From the NCBI GenBank assembly GCA_964433495.1, contig CAYSRC010000022.1:1-36825 (forward strand): 36,825 bases of DNA, in the 5' to 3' direction. A program made the translations under genes and the position numbers. The number at the start of each line of letters is the position of its first letter. Within the stretch, counting starts at the first letter, position 1. Shown in pieces: positions 6,091 through 14,000 of this stretch. The stretch comes from CAYSRC01 sp964433495. Its GTDB lineage: Bacteria > Bacillota > Clostridia > Oscillospirales > Ruminococcaceae. The notes below the pieces were generated by a model that worked only from the letters and a program-made list of their open reading frames with translations, ran no database searches and was not told the origin of the DNA.

Positions 6091-8175
6091 TCAGACGCTG
6101 AACAGCAGCTCGCCGTAGGAGGGGTAGGGCCAGCAGTCGCGCCCGACGACGGTCTCCGCCTCGTCGACCGCGGCTCTCAGACCCGCCATCGCGGGGATGA
6201 CCCCGTCGCGATACCCCTTTGCGAGGGCGAGGGCATCGCGCCCGCCCCCCGCGACCTCGTCCCGCGCCCGCTCGAGCGCGTCCGCGGCGTCGAATATCTC
6301 GTCCGACAGCTTTGCCACCCTGCGGGCAAGCTCCTCGCCCGCCCTGCACGGCGCGCCCGCGTTTTTTGCCGCGAGGACGCCGCCGCACAGCTCCCTGCCG
6401 CACCGCATGACCGCGGGCAGGATGTCCCTGCGCGTCATCTCGAGCATCGTGAGAGCCTCGATGTTTATCGTCTTGGAATAGGTCTCGAGCAGGATCTCGA
6501 GCCTCGAGCGCAGCTCGTTCTCCGAGAAGATCCTGTGCCTTACAAAAAGCGCAATGTTCTTGTCGGCGACAAGCACGGGCAGTGCGTCGGGCGTGTTCTT
6601 GAGGTTCAAGAGCCCCCTGCGCTCCGCCTCCTTTTCCCACTCGGGCGAGTACCCGTCCCCGTTGAAGATCACCCGCTTGTGCTCCCTGATGACCCGGCGG
6701 ATGAGCCCGTTCAGCGCCCTGCCGAGGTCGTCGGCCTTTTCGAGCTCGTCGGCAAAGCAGCGCAGCTCCTCGGCGACGATCGTGTTGAGCACGGTGTTGG
6801 GCCACGCGATCGACTGGCTTGAGCCCAGCATCCTGAACTCGAACTTGTTGCCCGTGAAGGCGAAGGGCGAGGTCCTGTTGCGGTCGGTCGTGTCTCGCGG
6901 GAAGTCGGGCAGGACGTGCACGCCGATCTCCATGTTCGCGGTCTTGCTGCCGTTGTAGTCGGTCTTGTTCTCGATCGCCTCGAGGATCCCCTCGAGCTCG
7001 TCGCCCACAAACATCGACACGACGGCGGGCGGGGCCTCGTTTGCGCCGAGGCGGTGGTCGTTGCCCGCGCTCGCGACACTCACCCGCAAAAGATCCTGGT
7101 ACTCGTCCACCGCCTTGATCACGGCGCAGAGAAACAGCAAAAACTGCGCGTTATCGCGGGGCGACGAGCCCGGGTCGAGCAGGTTGACGCCCGTGTCGGT
7201 CGAGATCGACCAGTTGTTGTGCTTGCCGCTCCCGTTGACCCCGTCAAACGGCTTCTCGTGAAGCAGGCAGACGAGGCCGTGCCGTTTGGCCGCCTTGCGC
7301 ATGATCTCCATCGTCAGCTGGTTGTGGTCGGTCGCAAGGTTGGAGGTGGTGAAGACGGGGGCCATCTCGTGCTGCGAGGGCGCGACCTCGTTGTGCTTGG
7401 TCTTCGCGAAGACGCCCAGCTTCCACAGCTGCTCGTCGATGTCCGCCATGAACTCGGCAACGCGCGGCTTGATCGCCCCGAAGTAGTGATCCTCCATCTC
7501 CTGCCCCTTGGGGGGCGCCGCACCGAACAGGGTCCTGCCGCAGAACTTGAGATCCATGCGGCGCCGGAACAGCCCCTCGTCTACGAGGAAGTACTCCTGC
7601 TCGGGGCCTACGGTGGTCACCACGCGCCCGACCTCCTTGCCGAACAGACGCAGCACCCGCTTTGCCTGGTCGCTTATCGCCTCCATCGAGCGCAGCAGCG
7701 GCGTCTTTTGGTCAAGAGCCTCGCCGCCGTAGGAGCAGAACACCGTCGGGATGAACAGCGAGCCGTCCTTGACAAACGCGTAGGAGGTGGGGTCCCACGC
7801 GGTGTAGCCCCGCGCCTCAAAGGTGGCGCGCAGCCCGCCCGAGGGGAAGGAGGACGCGTCGGGCTCGCCCCGTATCAGCTCCTTGCCCGAAAAGTCCATA
7901 ATCACCCGCCCGTCCTTCATCGGGCTGATAAAGCTGTCGTGCTTTTCGGCGGTGACCCCGGTCATGGGCTGGAACCAGTGGGTGAAGTGGGTCGCGCCCT
8001 TTTCGATTGCCCAATCCTTCATGGCGTTCGCGACGACGTCCGCGATGCCGGGGTCGAGGTCGGTCCCGCTGTGTATCGTCCGCTTGAGCGATTTGTAGAC
8101 CTCGCGCGGCAGCTTGTCGCGCATCACCTCGTCGTTGAAAACCATGCTTGAGAAGATCTCGGGTACGTTTGCCAT
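6091..8175 (-). CDS. glnN: Glutamine synthetase, type III
   Basis: Condenses ammonia and glutamate to glutamine with ATP in the cytosol, the main ammonia entry point. At 694 residues it is the length of GSIII enzymes, far longer than GSI. Visible segments include THWFQPMTG near the N-terminus, GPEQEYFLVDE in the catalytic core, KHNEVAPSQHE, GVNGSGKHNNWS and GANEAPPAVVS, all typical of GSIII. The ATG at 8175 (MANVPEIFSS) follows an AAAGGAATTG ribosome site; an upstream in-frame ATG at 8232 lacks one. The leader has a consensus promoter followed at once by a terminator hairpin, so expression is probably governed by attenuation. It lies between asnB and the glutamate synthase operon, a coherent nitrogen block. 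Confidence 0.96.
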   Translation of the reverse strand: MANVPEIFSSMVFNDEVMRDKLPREVYKSLKRTIHSGTDLDPGIADVVANAMKDWAIEKGATHFTHWFQPMTGVTAEKHDSFISPMKDGRVIMDFSGKELIRGEPDASSFPSGGLRATFEARGYTAWDPTSYAFVKDGSLFIPTVFCSYGGEALDQKTPLLRSMEAISDQAKRVLRLFGKEVGRVVTTVGPEQEYFLVDEGLFRRRMDLKFCGRTLFGAAPPKGQEMEDHYFGAIKPRVAEFMADIDEQLWKLGVFAKTKHNEVAPSQHEMAPVFTTSNLATDHNQLTMEIMRKAAKRHGLVCLLHEKPFDGVNGSGKHNNWSISTDTGVNLLDPGSSPRDNAQFLLFLCAVIKAVDEYQDLLRVSVASAGNDHRLGANEAPPAVVSMFVGDELEGILEAIENKTDYNGSKTANMEIGVHVLPDFPRDTTDRNRTSPFAFTGNKFEFRMLGSSQSIAWPNTVLNTIVAEELRCFADELEKADDLGRALNGLIRRVIREHKRVIFNGDGYSPEWEKEAERRGLLNLKNTPDALPVLVADKNIALFVRHRIFSENELRSRLEILLETYSKTINIEALTMLEMTRRDILPAVMRCGRELCGGVLAAKNAGAPCRAGEELARRVAKLSDEIFDAADALERARDEVAGGGRDALALAKGYRDGVIPAMAGLRAAVDEAETVVGRDCWPYPSYGELLFSV

Positions 8176-8210
8176 AAGCTCAATTCCTTTCCTATTCGCT
8201 TTGCCCTTAT

Positions 8211-8258
8211 TATCTCTATGCCGCCGCGGCACAGATTTGCCGCGCCGCAGAACAGATA
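8211..8258 (-). promoter_or_regulatory. Second leader hairpin of glnN
   Basis: Between the attenuator and the ribosome site, TTATCT/AGATAA arms close around a CGCGGCA/TGCCGCG stem. It could be part of an alternative leader fold. No partner sequence for the attenuator was proven. Confidence 0.4.
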
Positions 8259-8260
8259 AA

Positions 8261-8300
8261 ACAAAAAGGCGCCATAGGTAAAAAACCTACGGCGCCTTTG
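8261..8300 (-). terminator. Promoter-proximal attenuator of glnN
   Basis: On the minus strand a fifteen-base-pair stem with one G-U pair (arms 8285-8299 and 8265-8279) is followed by TTTTTGTTTT. The opposite strand would have an A-C mismatch, so the minus strand is the functional one. The stem begins within about 15 bases of the predicted transcription start and 85 bases before the glnN start codon, so it lies inside the glnN leader and is not just the end of the upstream operon. Confidence 0.8.
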
Positions 8301-8316
8301 CCATATCTTGTACTTT

Positions 8317-8344
8317 ATTTTATCCTCTTTTGCGGCTTTGTCAA
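8317..8344 (-). promoter_or_regulatory. SigA-type promoter of glnN
   Basis: On the minus strand a perfect TTGACA (8339-8344) is followed after 16 bases by TAAAAT (8317-8322). The attenuator hairpin starts about 17 bases after the -10 box. Confidence 0.8.
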
Positions 8345-8398
8345 TACAAAAAACCAAATTTTTTGCCGCGAGCGTCCCAAAGTGCCCGAAACTGCCGC

Positions 8399-9061
8399 TC
8401 AATTCATCACATACAGCTTTTTGTAGGGGTTTTCCGAGTCGGGGACGACGACCAGCCACGGGTCGCCGAGCAGGGCGTCCGCGCTGCCGCCGAACCGCGC
8501 GCAGAAGCCCTCGAGATAGGGCGCGAGCGCCTTGAGCGCCGCGTCATCCGCCCGCTTGCAGGTGACGGCGGCGGGCAGGTCGCAGGGTGTCTCACCCGTG
8601 CGCATATAAATCGCGCCGCCGTGCATCCCCGCCGCGCAAAAGTCGCCCACGACGCGCCCGTCCCGCGCGCCGAGACCCAGCACCGCAATGACCCCGCCCG
8701 ACTGGTACTCGCCCAAAAAGCTGCCGCACACGCCGCCCACCACCAGCGCGGGCGCCCGCTCGCGGTACTGCTTCATGTGGACGCCCGCGCGGTAGCCCGC
8801 GTCCCCTTCGACATAGACAACGCCCCCGCGCATGGCGTAGCCCGCCGCGTCGCCGACGCTGCCGTGCACGGTTATCACCCCACCGTTCATCGTGTCGCCG
8901 ACGGCATCCTGCGCGTTGCCGAAAATCTCTATCTCCCCGCCGTCCAGATACGCCCCGACGGCGTTGCCCGGCGTGCCCCTGAGCACCAGCCTTTCGCCCC
9001 GCCCGAGGCCGCAGCCGAGATACCTCTCGCCGAGGCAGCCCTCTATGATCCTCTGCTCCAT
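8399..9061 (-). CDS. Glutamate synthase GXGXG (alpha-subunit C-terminal) domain protein
   Basis: A 220-residue stand-alone version of the right-handed beta-helix (GXGXG) domain that ends the large subunit of glutamate synthase. Repeated Gly-rich turns are seen throughout: AVGAYLDGGEIEIFGNAQD, GDTMNGGVITVHGSVGD, GYAMRGGVVYVEGDAGY, and GVCGSFLGEYQSGG. In the fused enzyme this domain is structural, holding the glutaminase and synthase domains together around the ammonia tunnel. The ATG at 9061 is five bases after the stop of the FMN subunit gene, with GGGGGAG as ribosome site. It is last in a three-gene operon. Identification as a glutamate synthase piece rests on both the repeats and the neighbours. 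Confidence 0.88.
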   Translation of the reverse strand: MEQRIIEGCLGERYLGCGLGRGERLVLRGTPGNAVGAYLDGGEIEIFGNAQDAVGDTMNGGVITVHGSVGDAAGYAMRGGVVYVEGDAGYRAGVHMKQYRERAPALVVGGVCGSFLGEYQSGGVIAVLGLGARDGRVVGDFCAAGMHGGAIYMRTGETPCDLPAAVTCKRADDAALKALAPYLEGFCARFGGSADALLGDPWLVVVPDSENPYKKLYVMN

Positions 9062-9066
9062 CGCTG

Positions 9067-10572
9067 TCACTCCCCCGCGTGCTTTATTCCGAGTATGCGA
9101 AGCTCGGTCTCGTTGAGCCCGACGCCCCGCAGCATCGCCCTGTTGCCCTTGAGCGCCTCTATCGAGTTTATCCCCATACCGCCCATCATCTCCTTTATCT
9201 CGGCCGTCCAGGCGTTCACGAGGTTGACGAGCCTTGTCGTCCCCTCGTCGGGGTCGAGCCGCGCCGCGAGCTCCGGGTCCTGGGTCGCGATGCCCCAGTT
9301 GCAGCGGCCGCTGTGGCAGCTTCGGCACAGGTGACAGCCGAGCGCCAGCAGCGCCGCCGTGCCGATGCAGACCGCGTCCGCGCCGAGGGCAATCGCCTTG
9401 ACGACGTCGGCGCTGCTGCGCACCGAGCCGCCCACGATGATCCCCACGCGGCTGCGGATGCCCTCCTCGCGCAGACGGGTGTCGACGCTTGCGAGGGCGA
9501 GCTCGACGGGGATGCCCACGTTGTCGCGTATGCGCGTCGGCGCGGCGCCCGTGCCGCCCCTGAAGCCGTCGACGGCGATGATGTCCGCGCCGCTTCGCGC
9601 GATGCCGCTCGCGACGGCGGCGATGTTGTGCACCGCCGCAACCTTGACAATCACGGGCAGTCTGCCCCCCGTCGCCGCCTTGATCGAGCCCACAAGCTGG
9701 CGGAGATCCTCAATCGAATAGATGTCGTGGTGGGGCGCGGGGGATATCGCGTCGCTCCCCTGCGGGATCATGCGCGTGCGCGCGACGTCCCCCACCGCCT
9801 TGGAGCCGGGAAGGTGCCCGCCGATGCCGGGCTTTGCCCCCTGGCCCATCTTTATCTCGACGGCGGCCCCCGCGTTGAGATAGCCCTTGTGGACGCCGAA
9901 CCGCCCCGAAGCCACCTGCACCACCGTGTTCGCCCCGTATCGGTAAAAATCCTCGTGCAGGCCGCCCTCGCCCGTGTTGTAGGTTATGCCGAGTTTCTCC
10001 GCCGCGCGCGCAAGGCACAGGTGCGCGTTGTAGCTTATCGAGCCGTAGGACATCGCCGAAAACATGATGGGGGTCGACAGCCTTATCCTCGGCGGAAGCG
10101 CGGTGTCGAGCGTGCCGTCCGCGCGGCGCTTTATCCCCTTTGGCTTCGCGCCGACAAAGGTCAGCGTCTCCATCGGCTCGCGCAGCGGGTCGATGGGCGG
10201 GTTGGTGACCTGCGAGGCGTTGATCAGCATCCTGTCCCAATAGACCGGCAGCGGCGAAACGCTGCCCATCGACGAGAGCAGGATGCCCCCGCTGCCCGCC
10301 TGGCGGTAGACCTCACTCATGAGGTCCGCGGGCCAGTTGGGCGTCTCGCGAAAGACATCGTCGGTCCTTGTGATGCGCAGGGCGTGCGTGGGGCACACCG
10401 CGACACAGCGGTGGCAGTTGACGCACTTCGCCTCGTCCGCCCGCATCACCCCCGCCTTTTCGTCAAAAAAGTGCACGCCGTTCGCACACTGCTTTTCGCA
10501 GACGCGGCAGACGGTGCAGCGCTCGCGGTCGCGCTTTATCAAAAACGCGGGATACACAAAGTTTACCGGCAT
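9067..10572 (-). CDS. Glutamate synthase FMN-binding/iron-sulfur subunit
   Basis: The 501-residue synthase subunit reduces 2-iminoglutarate to glutamate on FMN. At the N-terminus two [4Fe-4S] ferredoxin motifs are visible (Cys 19, 22, 25, 29 and 50, 53, 56, 60). The FMN barrel follows, with GEGGLHEDF, IKMGQGAKPGIGGHLPG and the DGFRGGTGAAP phosphate-binding region. Cys 413, 416, 419 and 424 near the C-terminus fit the conserved iron-sulfur site of the family. Its start overlaps the glutaminase gene by ten bases, implying coupled translation. The extra ferredoxin domain is typical of the split, archaeal-type enzymes. No separate NADPH-oxidising small subunit lies nearby, so the electron donor (ferredoxin or a distant GltD-like protein) is unknown. 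Confidence 0.93.
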   Translation of the reverse strand: MPVNFVYPAFLIKRDRERCTVCRVCEKQCANGVHFFDEKAGVMRADEAKCVNCHRCVAVCPTHALRITRTDDVFRETPNWPADLMSEVYRQAGSGGILLSSMGSVSPLPVYWDRMLINASQVTNPPIDPLREPMETLTFVGAKPKGIKRRADGTLDTALPPRIRLSTPIMFSAMSYGSISYNAHLCLARAAEKLGITYNTGEGGLHEDFYRYGANTVVQVASGRFGVHKGYLNAGAAVEIKMGQGAKPGIGGHLPGSKAVGDVARTRMIPQGSDAISPAPHHDIYSIEDLRQLVGSIKAATGGRLPVIVKVAAVHNIAAVASGIARSGADIIAVDGFRGGTGAAPTRIRDNVGIPVELALASVDTRLREEGIRSRVGIIVGGSVRSSADVVKAIALGADAVCIGTAALLALGCHLCRSCHSGRCNWGIATQDPELAARLDPDEGTTRLVNLVNAWTAEIKEMMGGMGINSIEALKGNRAMLRGVGLNETELRILGIKHAGE

Positions 10573-11669
10573 ACTCCCTCGCCCTCCCCGTTATAGGTAT
10601 ACATCACAAGCTCCCCGCCCTCGGGGTGAAACACCCGCGCCGGGTCGGGGCACACCGCGCGGACGGCGCACTCCTCGCTCGCCATGTACACCCGGCTGCC
10701 CTTTTCGGCGACCACGGTCGAGCGCAGCTTGAGCCGGTCGCCCAGCGCGGCGAGGCCGCCGTCAAAGCCGATGAGGACGGAAAACGGCCCCGTGATCAAA
10801 AACTCGGAAAACGCCTCGCGAAGGTAGCTGAGCCGCCGCCGTTCGTCCGGTTTCTTTCGCTCGATAACGCTCCAGAACGGCGCGGCAACCACGTTCGCGA
10901 CCTCCGCGAGGGTGAGCCCGACGCGCCGTGTGAGATAGTCGACGATGTACGCAATCACCTCGGTGTCGGTCAGCAGCCCGCAGCGATAGCCGTACATCTC
11001 GACGGTGCGTCTGTTCGCGTCGTAGGACGAGATCTCGCCGTTGTGCACCACCGACAGACCGAGCAGCGAAAACGGGTGCGCGCCGCCCCACCACCCGGGC
11101 GTGTTGGTGGGGTATCTGCCGTGCGCCGTCCAGCAGTACCCGCCGTATTCGTCGAGGCGGTAGAACTCGCCCACCTCCTCAGGGTAGCCCACCGCCTTAA
11201 AGACGCCCATGTTTTTGCCGCTTGAAACGACATAGGCCCCGTCCGTCCCGCTGTTTATGCGCATGACGGCCCGCACGACAAACTCGTCGGGGTCGAAGCC
11301 CGACGCGGCGAGACGTGTCGGCATCGGCTGCACAAAATACCGCCAGATGAGGGGCGCGTCGGTTATCGCCGCGACCTTTTTGGTCGGTATCCTCGAGAGG
11401 TTGACGATGTCGAACGCCTCCTCCAAAAAGCGTTCGCACTCGTCCCTTGCGCGGCGGCTGTCGTAAAAGATGTGCAGGGCATAGAGCTCGGCGTACTCGG
11501 GGTAGATGCCGTACCCCGCAAAGCCGCCGCCGAGGCCGTTGCTGCGCTCGCGCATGACGGCGATCGACCGCACGATCTCCCCGCCGCCGATTATCTCGCG
11601 GCTGCGGGACATTGTCGCCGCTACGGCGCACCCCGCGGGTATGCGAAAACCGTTTTTGCCCTCTCTCAT
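10563..11669 (-). CDS. Glutamate synthase glutamine amidotransferase (class II) subunit
   Basis: The 368-residue protein releases ammonia from glutamine for the FMN subunit. Class II amidotransferase marks are NGLGGGFAGYGIYPEY, RYPTNTPGWWGGAHPFS, and NGEISSYDANRR. The expected catalytic Cys lies at residue 14 in FRIPAGCAVAA, not at residue 2, so a 13-residue propeptide must be removed to expose it, as known for glutamate synthases. The ATG at 11669 follows GGGAGGG; longer upstream frames run through the leader and attenuator and are rejected. It is first in the three-gene operon and has its own promoter and attenuator. Function is secure as a glutamate synthase piece; whether the complex is ferredoxin- or NADPH-linked is not. 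Confidence 0.9.
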   Translation of the reverse strand: MREGKNGFRIPAGCAVAATMSRSREIIGGGEIVRSIAVMRERSNGLGGGFAGYGIYPEYAELYALHIFYDSRRARDECERFLEEAFDIVNLSRIPTKKVAAITDAPLIWRYFVQPMPTRLAASGFDPDEFVVRAVMRINSGTDGAYVVSSGKNMGVFKAVGYPEEVGEFYRLDEYGGYCWTAHGRYPTNTPGWWGGAHPFSLLGLSVVHNGEISSYDANRRTVEMYGYRCGLLTDTEVIAYIVDYLTRRVGLTLAEVANVVAAPFWSVIERKKPDERRRLSYLREAFSEFLITGPFSVLIGFDGGLAALGDRLKLRSTVVAEKGSRVYMASEECAVRAVCPDPARVFHPEGGELVMYTYNGEGEGVCR

Positions 11670-11788
11670 CTCTGCTGTCCCTCCCAAAAGAAAGGTCGAG
11701 TCATCCCGCGCCCGGCCGGCAGTCCCGGTCGGACGGCCGCCTGCGCGTCCCTTGTCCCGCGCGGCAGGATGCCGACATAGTTTTACAT

Positions 11789-11825
11789 AAAAAAACAGAC
11801 GCCCTCCCCTAAAGGGAAGACGCCT
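11789..11825 (-). terminator. Promoter-proximal attenuator of the glutamate synthase operon
   Basis: On the minus strand a thirteen-pair stem (arms 11813-11825 and 11797-11809), with several G-U pairs that only work on this strand, is followed by G and then seven T residues. It starts 18 bases after the -10 box and 120 bases before the first start codon. Its ascending arm is led by ACAAAGGCGTC, close to GCAAAGGCGCC at the same place in the glnN leader. Confidence 0.8.
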
Positions 11826-11843
11826 TTGTCCTCTTACCACAAT

Positions 11844-11872
11844 ATCATACGCCCGCGCGCCCGTTTTGTCAA
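11844..11872 (-). promoter_or_regulatory. SigA-type promoter of the glutamate synthase operon
   Basis: On the minus strand a perfect TTGACA (11867-11872), a 17-base spacer and TATGAT (11844-11849). This is one of the best promoter matches in the window. Confidence 0.88.
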
Positions 11873-12012
11873 GGGCGGCCGTGCACTCCGCCCGCCGGCC
11901 GCTGCGGGACAATCCGCGCAATCTGCGGCCGAAGCCGCGCATTCCGCAAACCCTGCAAAGCCCGTCCGCATCGGGGCGTGAGCCCCGCGCCCCGGGAGAG
12001 CCTGCTCAATGC
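11873..12012. other. Spacer between cheD and the glutamate synthase promoter
   Basis: No gene. The minus strand has a GGGGC/GCCCC hairpin and a CGGC-TTCG-GCCG hairpin downstream of cheD, but neither has a U-run, so an intrinsic terminator for the flagellar operon is not evident here. Confidence 0.4.
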
Positions 12013-12498
12013 TCAATATTTCCACTCGCCCTTGCTCGCGGATTTTATCACCATGACGCCGTCCTCCGAGCTGAAGTACTGCGTCCGTCCGTAGTTTTTG
12101 CCGGTGTCCTCGGCGATGATCTCAATCCGCAGCTTTTGCAGCGCCGCCTTGACCGCCATGACGTTTCGGTCCCCTATGTTTGCGAGCGCGGTGTTGCCGA
12201 CGCCCGAGAACATCTGCGCGCCGCCCGCGATCTTCGCCTTGATAAACACCTTTTTTGCGCCCGCCCGCTCCATCTTCTGCAAAAGCATGGGGATCGCCGA
12301 ATCGGCGAACTTCATCGGCTGGTTCGCGCTTTCAAACCCCTCGCTCGACGGAAGCATGATGTGGGACAGACCCGCAATTTTGGTCACATGGTCGTAGAGG
12401 CAGATGCCCACACAGGATCCGAGAGCATAGGTGACGAGGGTGTCGCCGCCGCACGCTATGTTAAGGTCGGCTATACCGACCTTGATGAGCTGTCCCAT
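12013..12498 (-). CDS. cheD: Chemoreceptor glutamine deamidase CheD
   Basis: CheD deamidates specific glutamines of chemoreceptors and binds CheC, raising its CheY-P phosphatase activity. The 161-residue protein has the catalytic set at family spacing: T23, C29 in LGSCVG and H46 in LSHIMLP. It overlaps the cheC stop by one base (TAATG), so the two are translationally coupled. It is the last gene of the flagellar operon. No chemoreceptor gene lies in the window. Confidence 0.96.
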   Translation of the reverse strand: MGQLIKVGIADLNIACGGDTLVTYALGSCVGICLYDHVTKIAGLSHIMLPSSEGFESANQPMKFADSAIPMLLQKMERAGAKKVFIKAKIAGGAQMFSGVGNTALANIGDRNVMAVKAALQKLRIEIIAEDTGKNYGRTQYFSSEDGVMVIKSASKGEWKY

Positions 12499-13130
12499 TA
12501 TTCTCCCAACCCCAAGCTGTCCATAATTTTGTTGAGCGCGTCGACCTCGGGGATCATCAGGATGTGGCTGCCCGACTCGCTGTCGACCCCCTCGGTCTTG
12601 TCAAACTCGTCCTCGATGAAGATGATCTTGTCGCCTATATTCGCATAGTAGATGGCGGGCACGCTGAGGACCGACCCGACCATGTCGATGCTGAGGCTCG
12701 GCACCGAGATGTTTATCGTCAGGCCCGTCAGCGACGACATGGCGTTTGCGTAGGACGCCGCCATGATGTTGCCGACCTCGAGGATGGCCGACTGACTCAT
12801 CTCGTCGATCTCCATGTTTTCGTCAAATTCGGTCCCGAGCAGGGTGTTGAGAACCGAATAGGCGAAATTCTTGTTGAGCAGGAACATCATCATCCCGGTG
12901 ACGTCCCCCTCGAGCGTGAGCATCAGGGCGACAAGCTCTTGCTCGGGGCCGCCGAGGTTTTCGGCGACCTGCTCAAAATCCAATATCTTTATCTTGGGTA
13001 CCGCGATATCGACGGGCCGCCCCAGCATGGAGGACAGCGCCGAGGCGGCGTTGCCCGAGCCGATGTTGCCTATCTCGCGCAGAACGTCAAGATGCATGTC
13101 GTTTAAATCGTCATATCCTTGCAGTGCCAT
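12498..13130 (-). CDS. cheC: CheY-P phosphatase CheC
   Basis: A 210-residue phosphatase that dephosphorylates CheY-P and partners CheD. Two phosphatase motifs are intact: D15, E19, N22 with P45 in the first half (DVLREIGN), and the Ser/Glu/Asn version in SAILEVGN followed by ISVPSL in the second. The duplicated half structure and length match CheC, not CheX. It sits between flgG and cheD. With FliY in the same operon the cell has two candidate CheY-P phosphatases. Confidence 0.95.
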   Translation of the reverse strand: MALQGYDDLNDMHLDVLREIGNIGSGNAASALSSMLGRPVDIAVPKIKILDFEQVAENLGGPEQELVALMLTLEGDVTGMMMFLLNKNFAYSVLNTLLGTEFDENMEIDEMSQSAILEVGNIMAASYANAMSSLTGLTINISVPSLSIDMVGSVLSVPAIYYANIGDKIIFIEDEFDKTEGVDSESGSHILMIPEVDALNKIMDSLGLGE

Positions 13131-13146
13131 CTACTTCACCTCTCCA

Positions 13147-13875
13147 TTACCGTCTGAGACTGTTTACGACCTGCTCGACCTCGTCGCTTGTCTGCACCAC
13201 CCGCGCGCTCACCTGATACGAGCGCTGGGCGAGGATCATGTCCTTCATCGCGTCGGCGAGGTTTGCGCCCGACTGCTCAAGCGAGCTCTGCCGCAGGATG
13301 TAGTCGGTCGACGCGACAGCCGCGCCCGACCGGCCGGTCGGACGGTACTTGTTGCCCGATATCGGCTCGAGCGCATTGGGGTTGTCAAATCGGAATATGC
13401 CTATCTTGTCCTTGAGCTCTGAGAAATCGACCTTGTTCGCCCCCTCGGAGACGTCGAGGACGATTCGGTTACCGTTCCGGTCGAGGACAAAATCATCGTC
13501 CTGGTTTATAAGGTACGCGTTGCCGTCGGTGTTGAGGCCGACGCCGAAGCTGCCGTCCCTTGTGTACATCGTCTGCCCGTCGCGCTGCACCGCAAACAGC
13601 CCGTCGCCGACGATCGCGAAGTCGTACAGCCTGTCGGTGTTTGTGACGGCGGCCTGCGAAAAGTTGAGGCCCGCGTCGACCGCACGCACGCCGTTGCCCG
13701 TCAGCGGGTCCTCGGGCGTGTTGACATACATGTCGGTATAGATAAGGTCGCGGAAGGACGTCTCAACCCGCTTGTAGCCGGGCGTGTTGACGTTGGCAAC
13801 GTTGTGCCCTATGTTGTTCAGATGCTCCTGATGCGCCAAAAGGCCGGAAGCGCCCGCCCAAAAGGCTTGTTTCAT
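13147..13875 (-). CDS. flgG: Flagellar rod protein FlgG-like
   Basis: A 242-residue rod/hook-family protein, exported through the flagellar type III system to build the distal rod. N-terminal MKQAFWAGASGLLAHQEHL with NNIGHNVANVNTPGYKR is the flagellar rod/hook signature. The C-terminal LEQSGANLADAMKDMILAQR and VVQTSDEVEQVVNSLRR are closest to FlgG. There is no cleavable signal peptide, as expected. A strong AAGGGGGAG ribosome site precedes the ATG. It follows another FlgF/FlgG paralogue after a 123-base gap. FlgF and FlgG are hard to separate by eye, so the exact name is less sure than the family. Confidence 0.88.
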   Translation of the reverse strand: MKQAFWAGASGLLAHQEHLNNIGHNVANVNTPGYKRVETSFRDLIYTDMYVNTPEDPLTGNGVRAVDAGLNFSQAAVTNTDRLYDFAIVGDGLFAVQRDGQTMYTRDGSFGVGLNTDGNAYLINQDDDFVLDRNGNRIVLDVSEGANKVDFSELKDKIGIFRFDNPNALEPISGNKYRPTGRSGAAVASTDYILRQSSLEQSGANLADAMKDMILAQRSYQVSARVVQTSDEVEQVVNSLRR

Positions 13876-13925
13876 GGTTCATCTCCCCCTTACGTGTCTC
13901 TATATGTCGTCTCGGCCGTTTTATC

Positions 13926-14000
13926 GACCGATTGCGGTTATATACAATACAGTTTGTATTTCAGCACGGTAAATCTACAAAAACCGGGGATCAATCGGTC
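13926..14000. repeat. Inverted repeats in the flgF-flgG gap
   Basis: GACCGATTG (13926-13934) is repeated as its exact complement CAATCGGTC (13992-14000), bracketing the gap and touching the flgF stop codon. Inside it, AATACA-GTT-TGTATT (13946-13960) is a second perfect six-base inverted repeat. These could be an mRNA stem or protein sites; function unknown. Confidence 0.5.
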
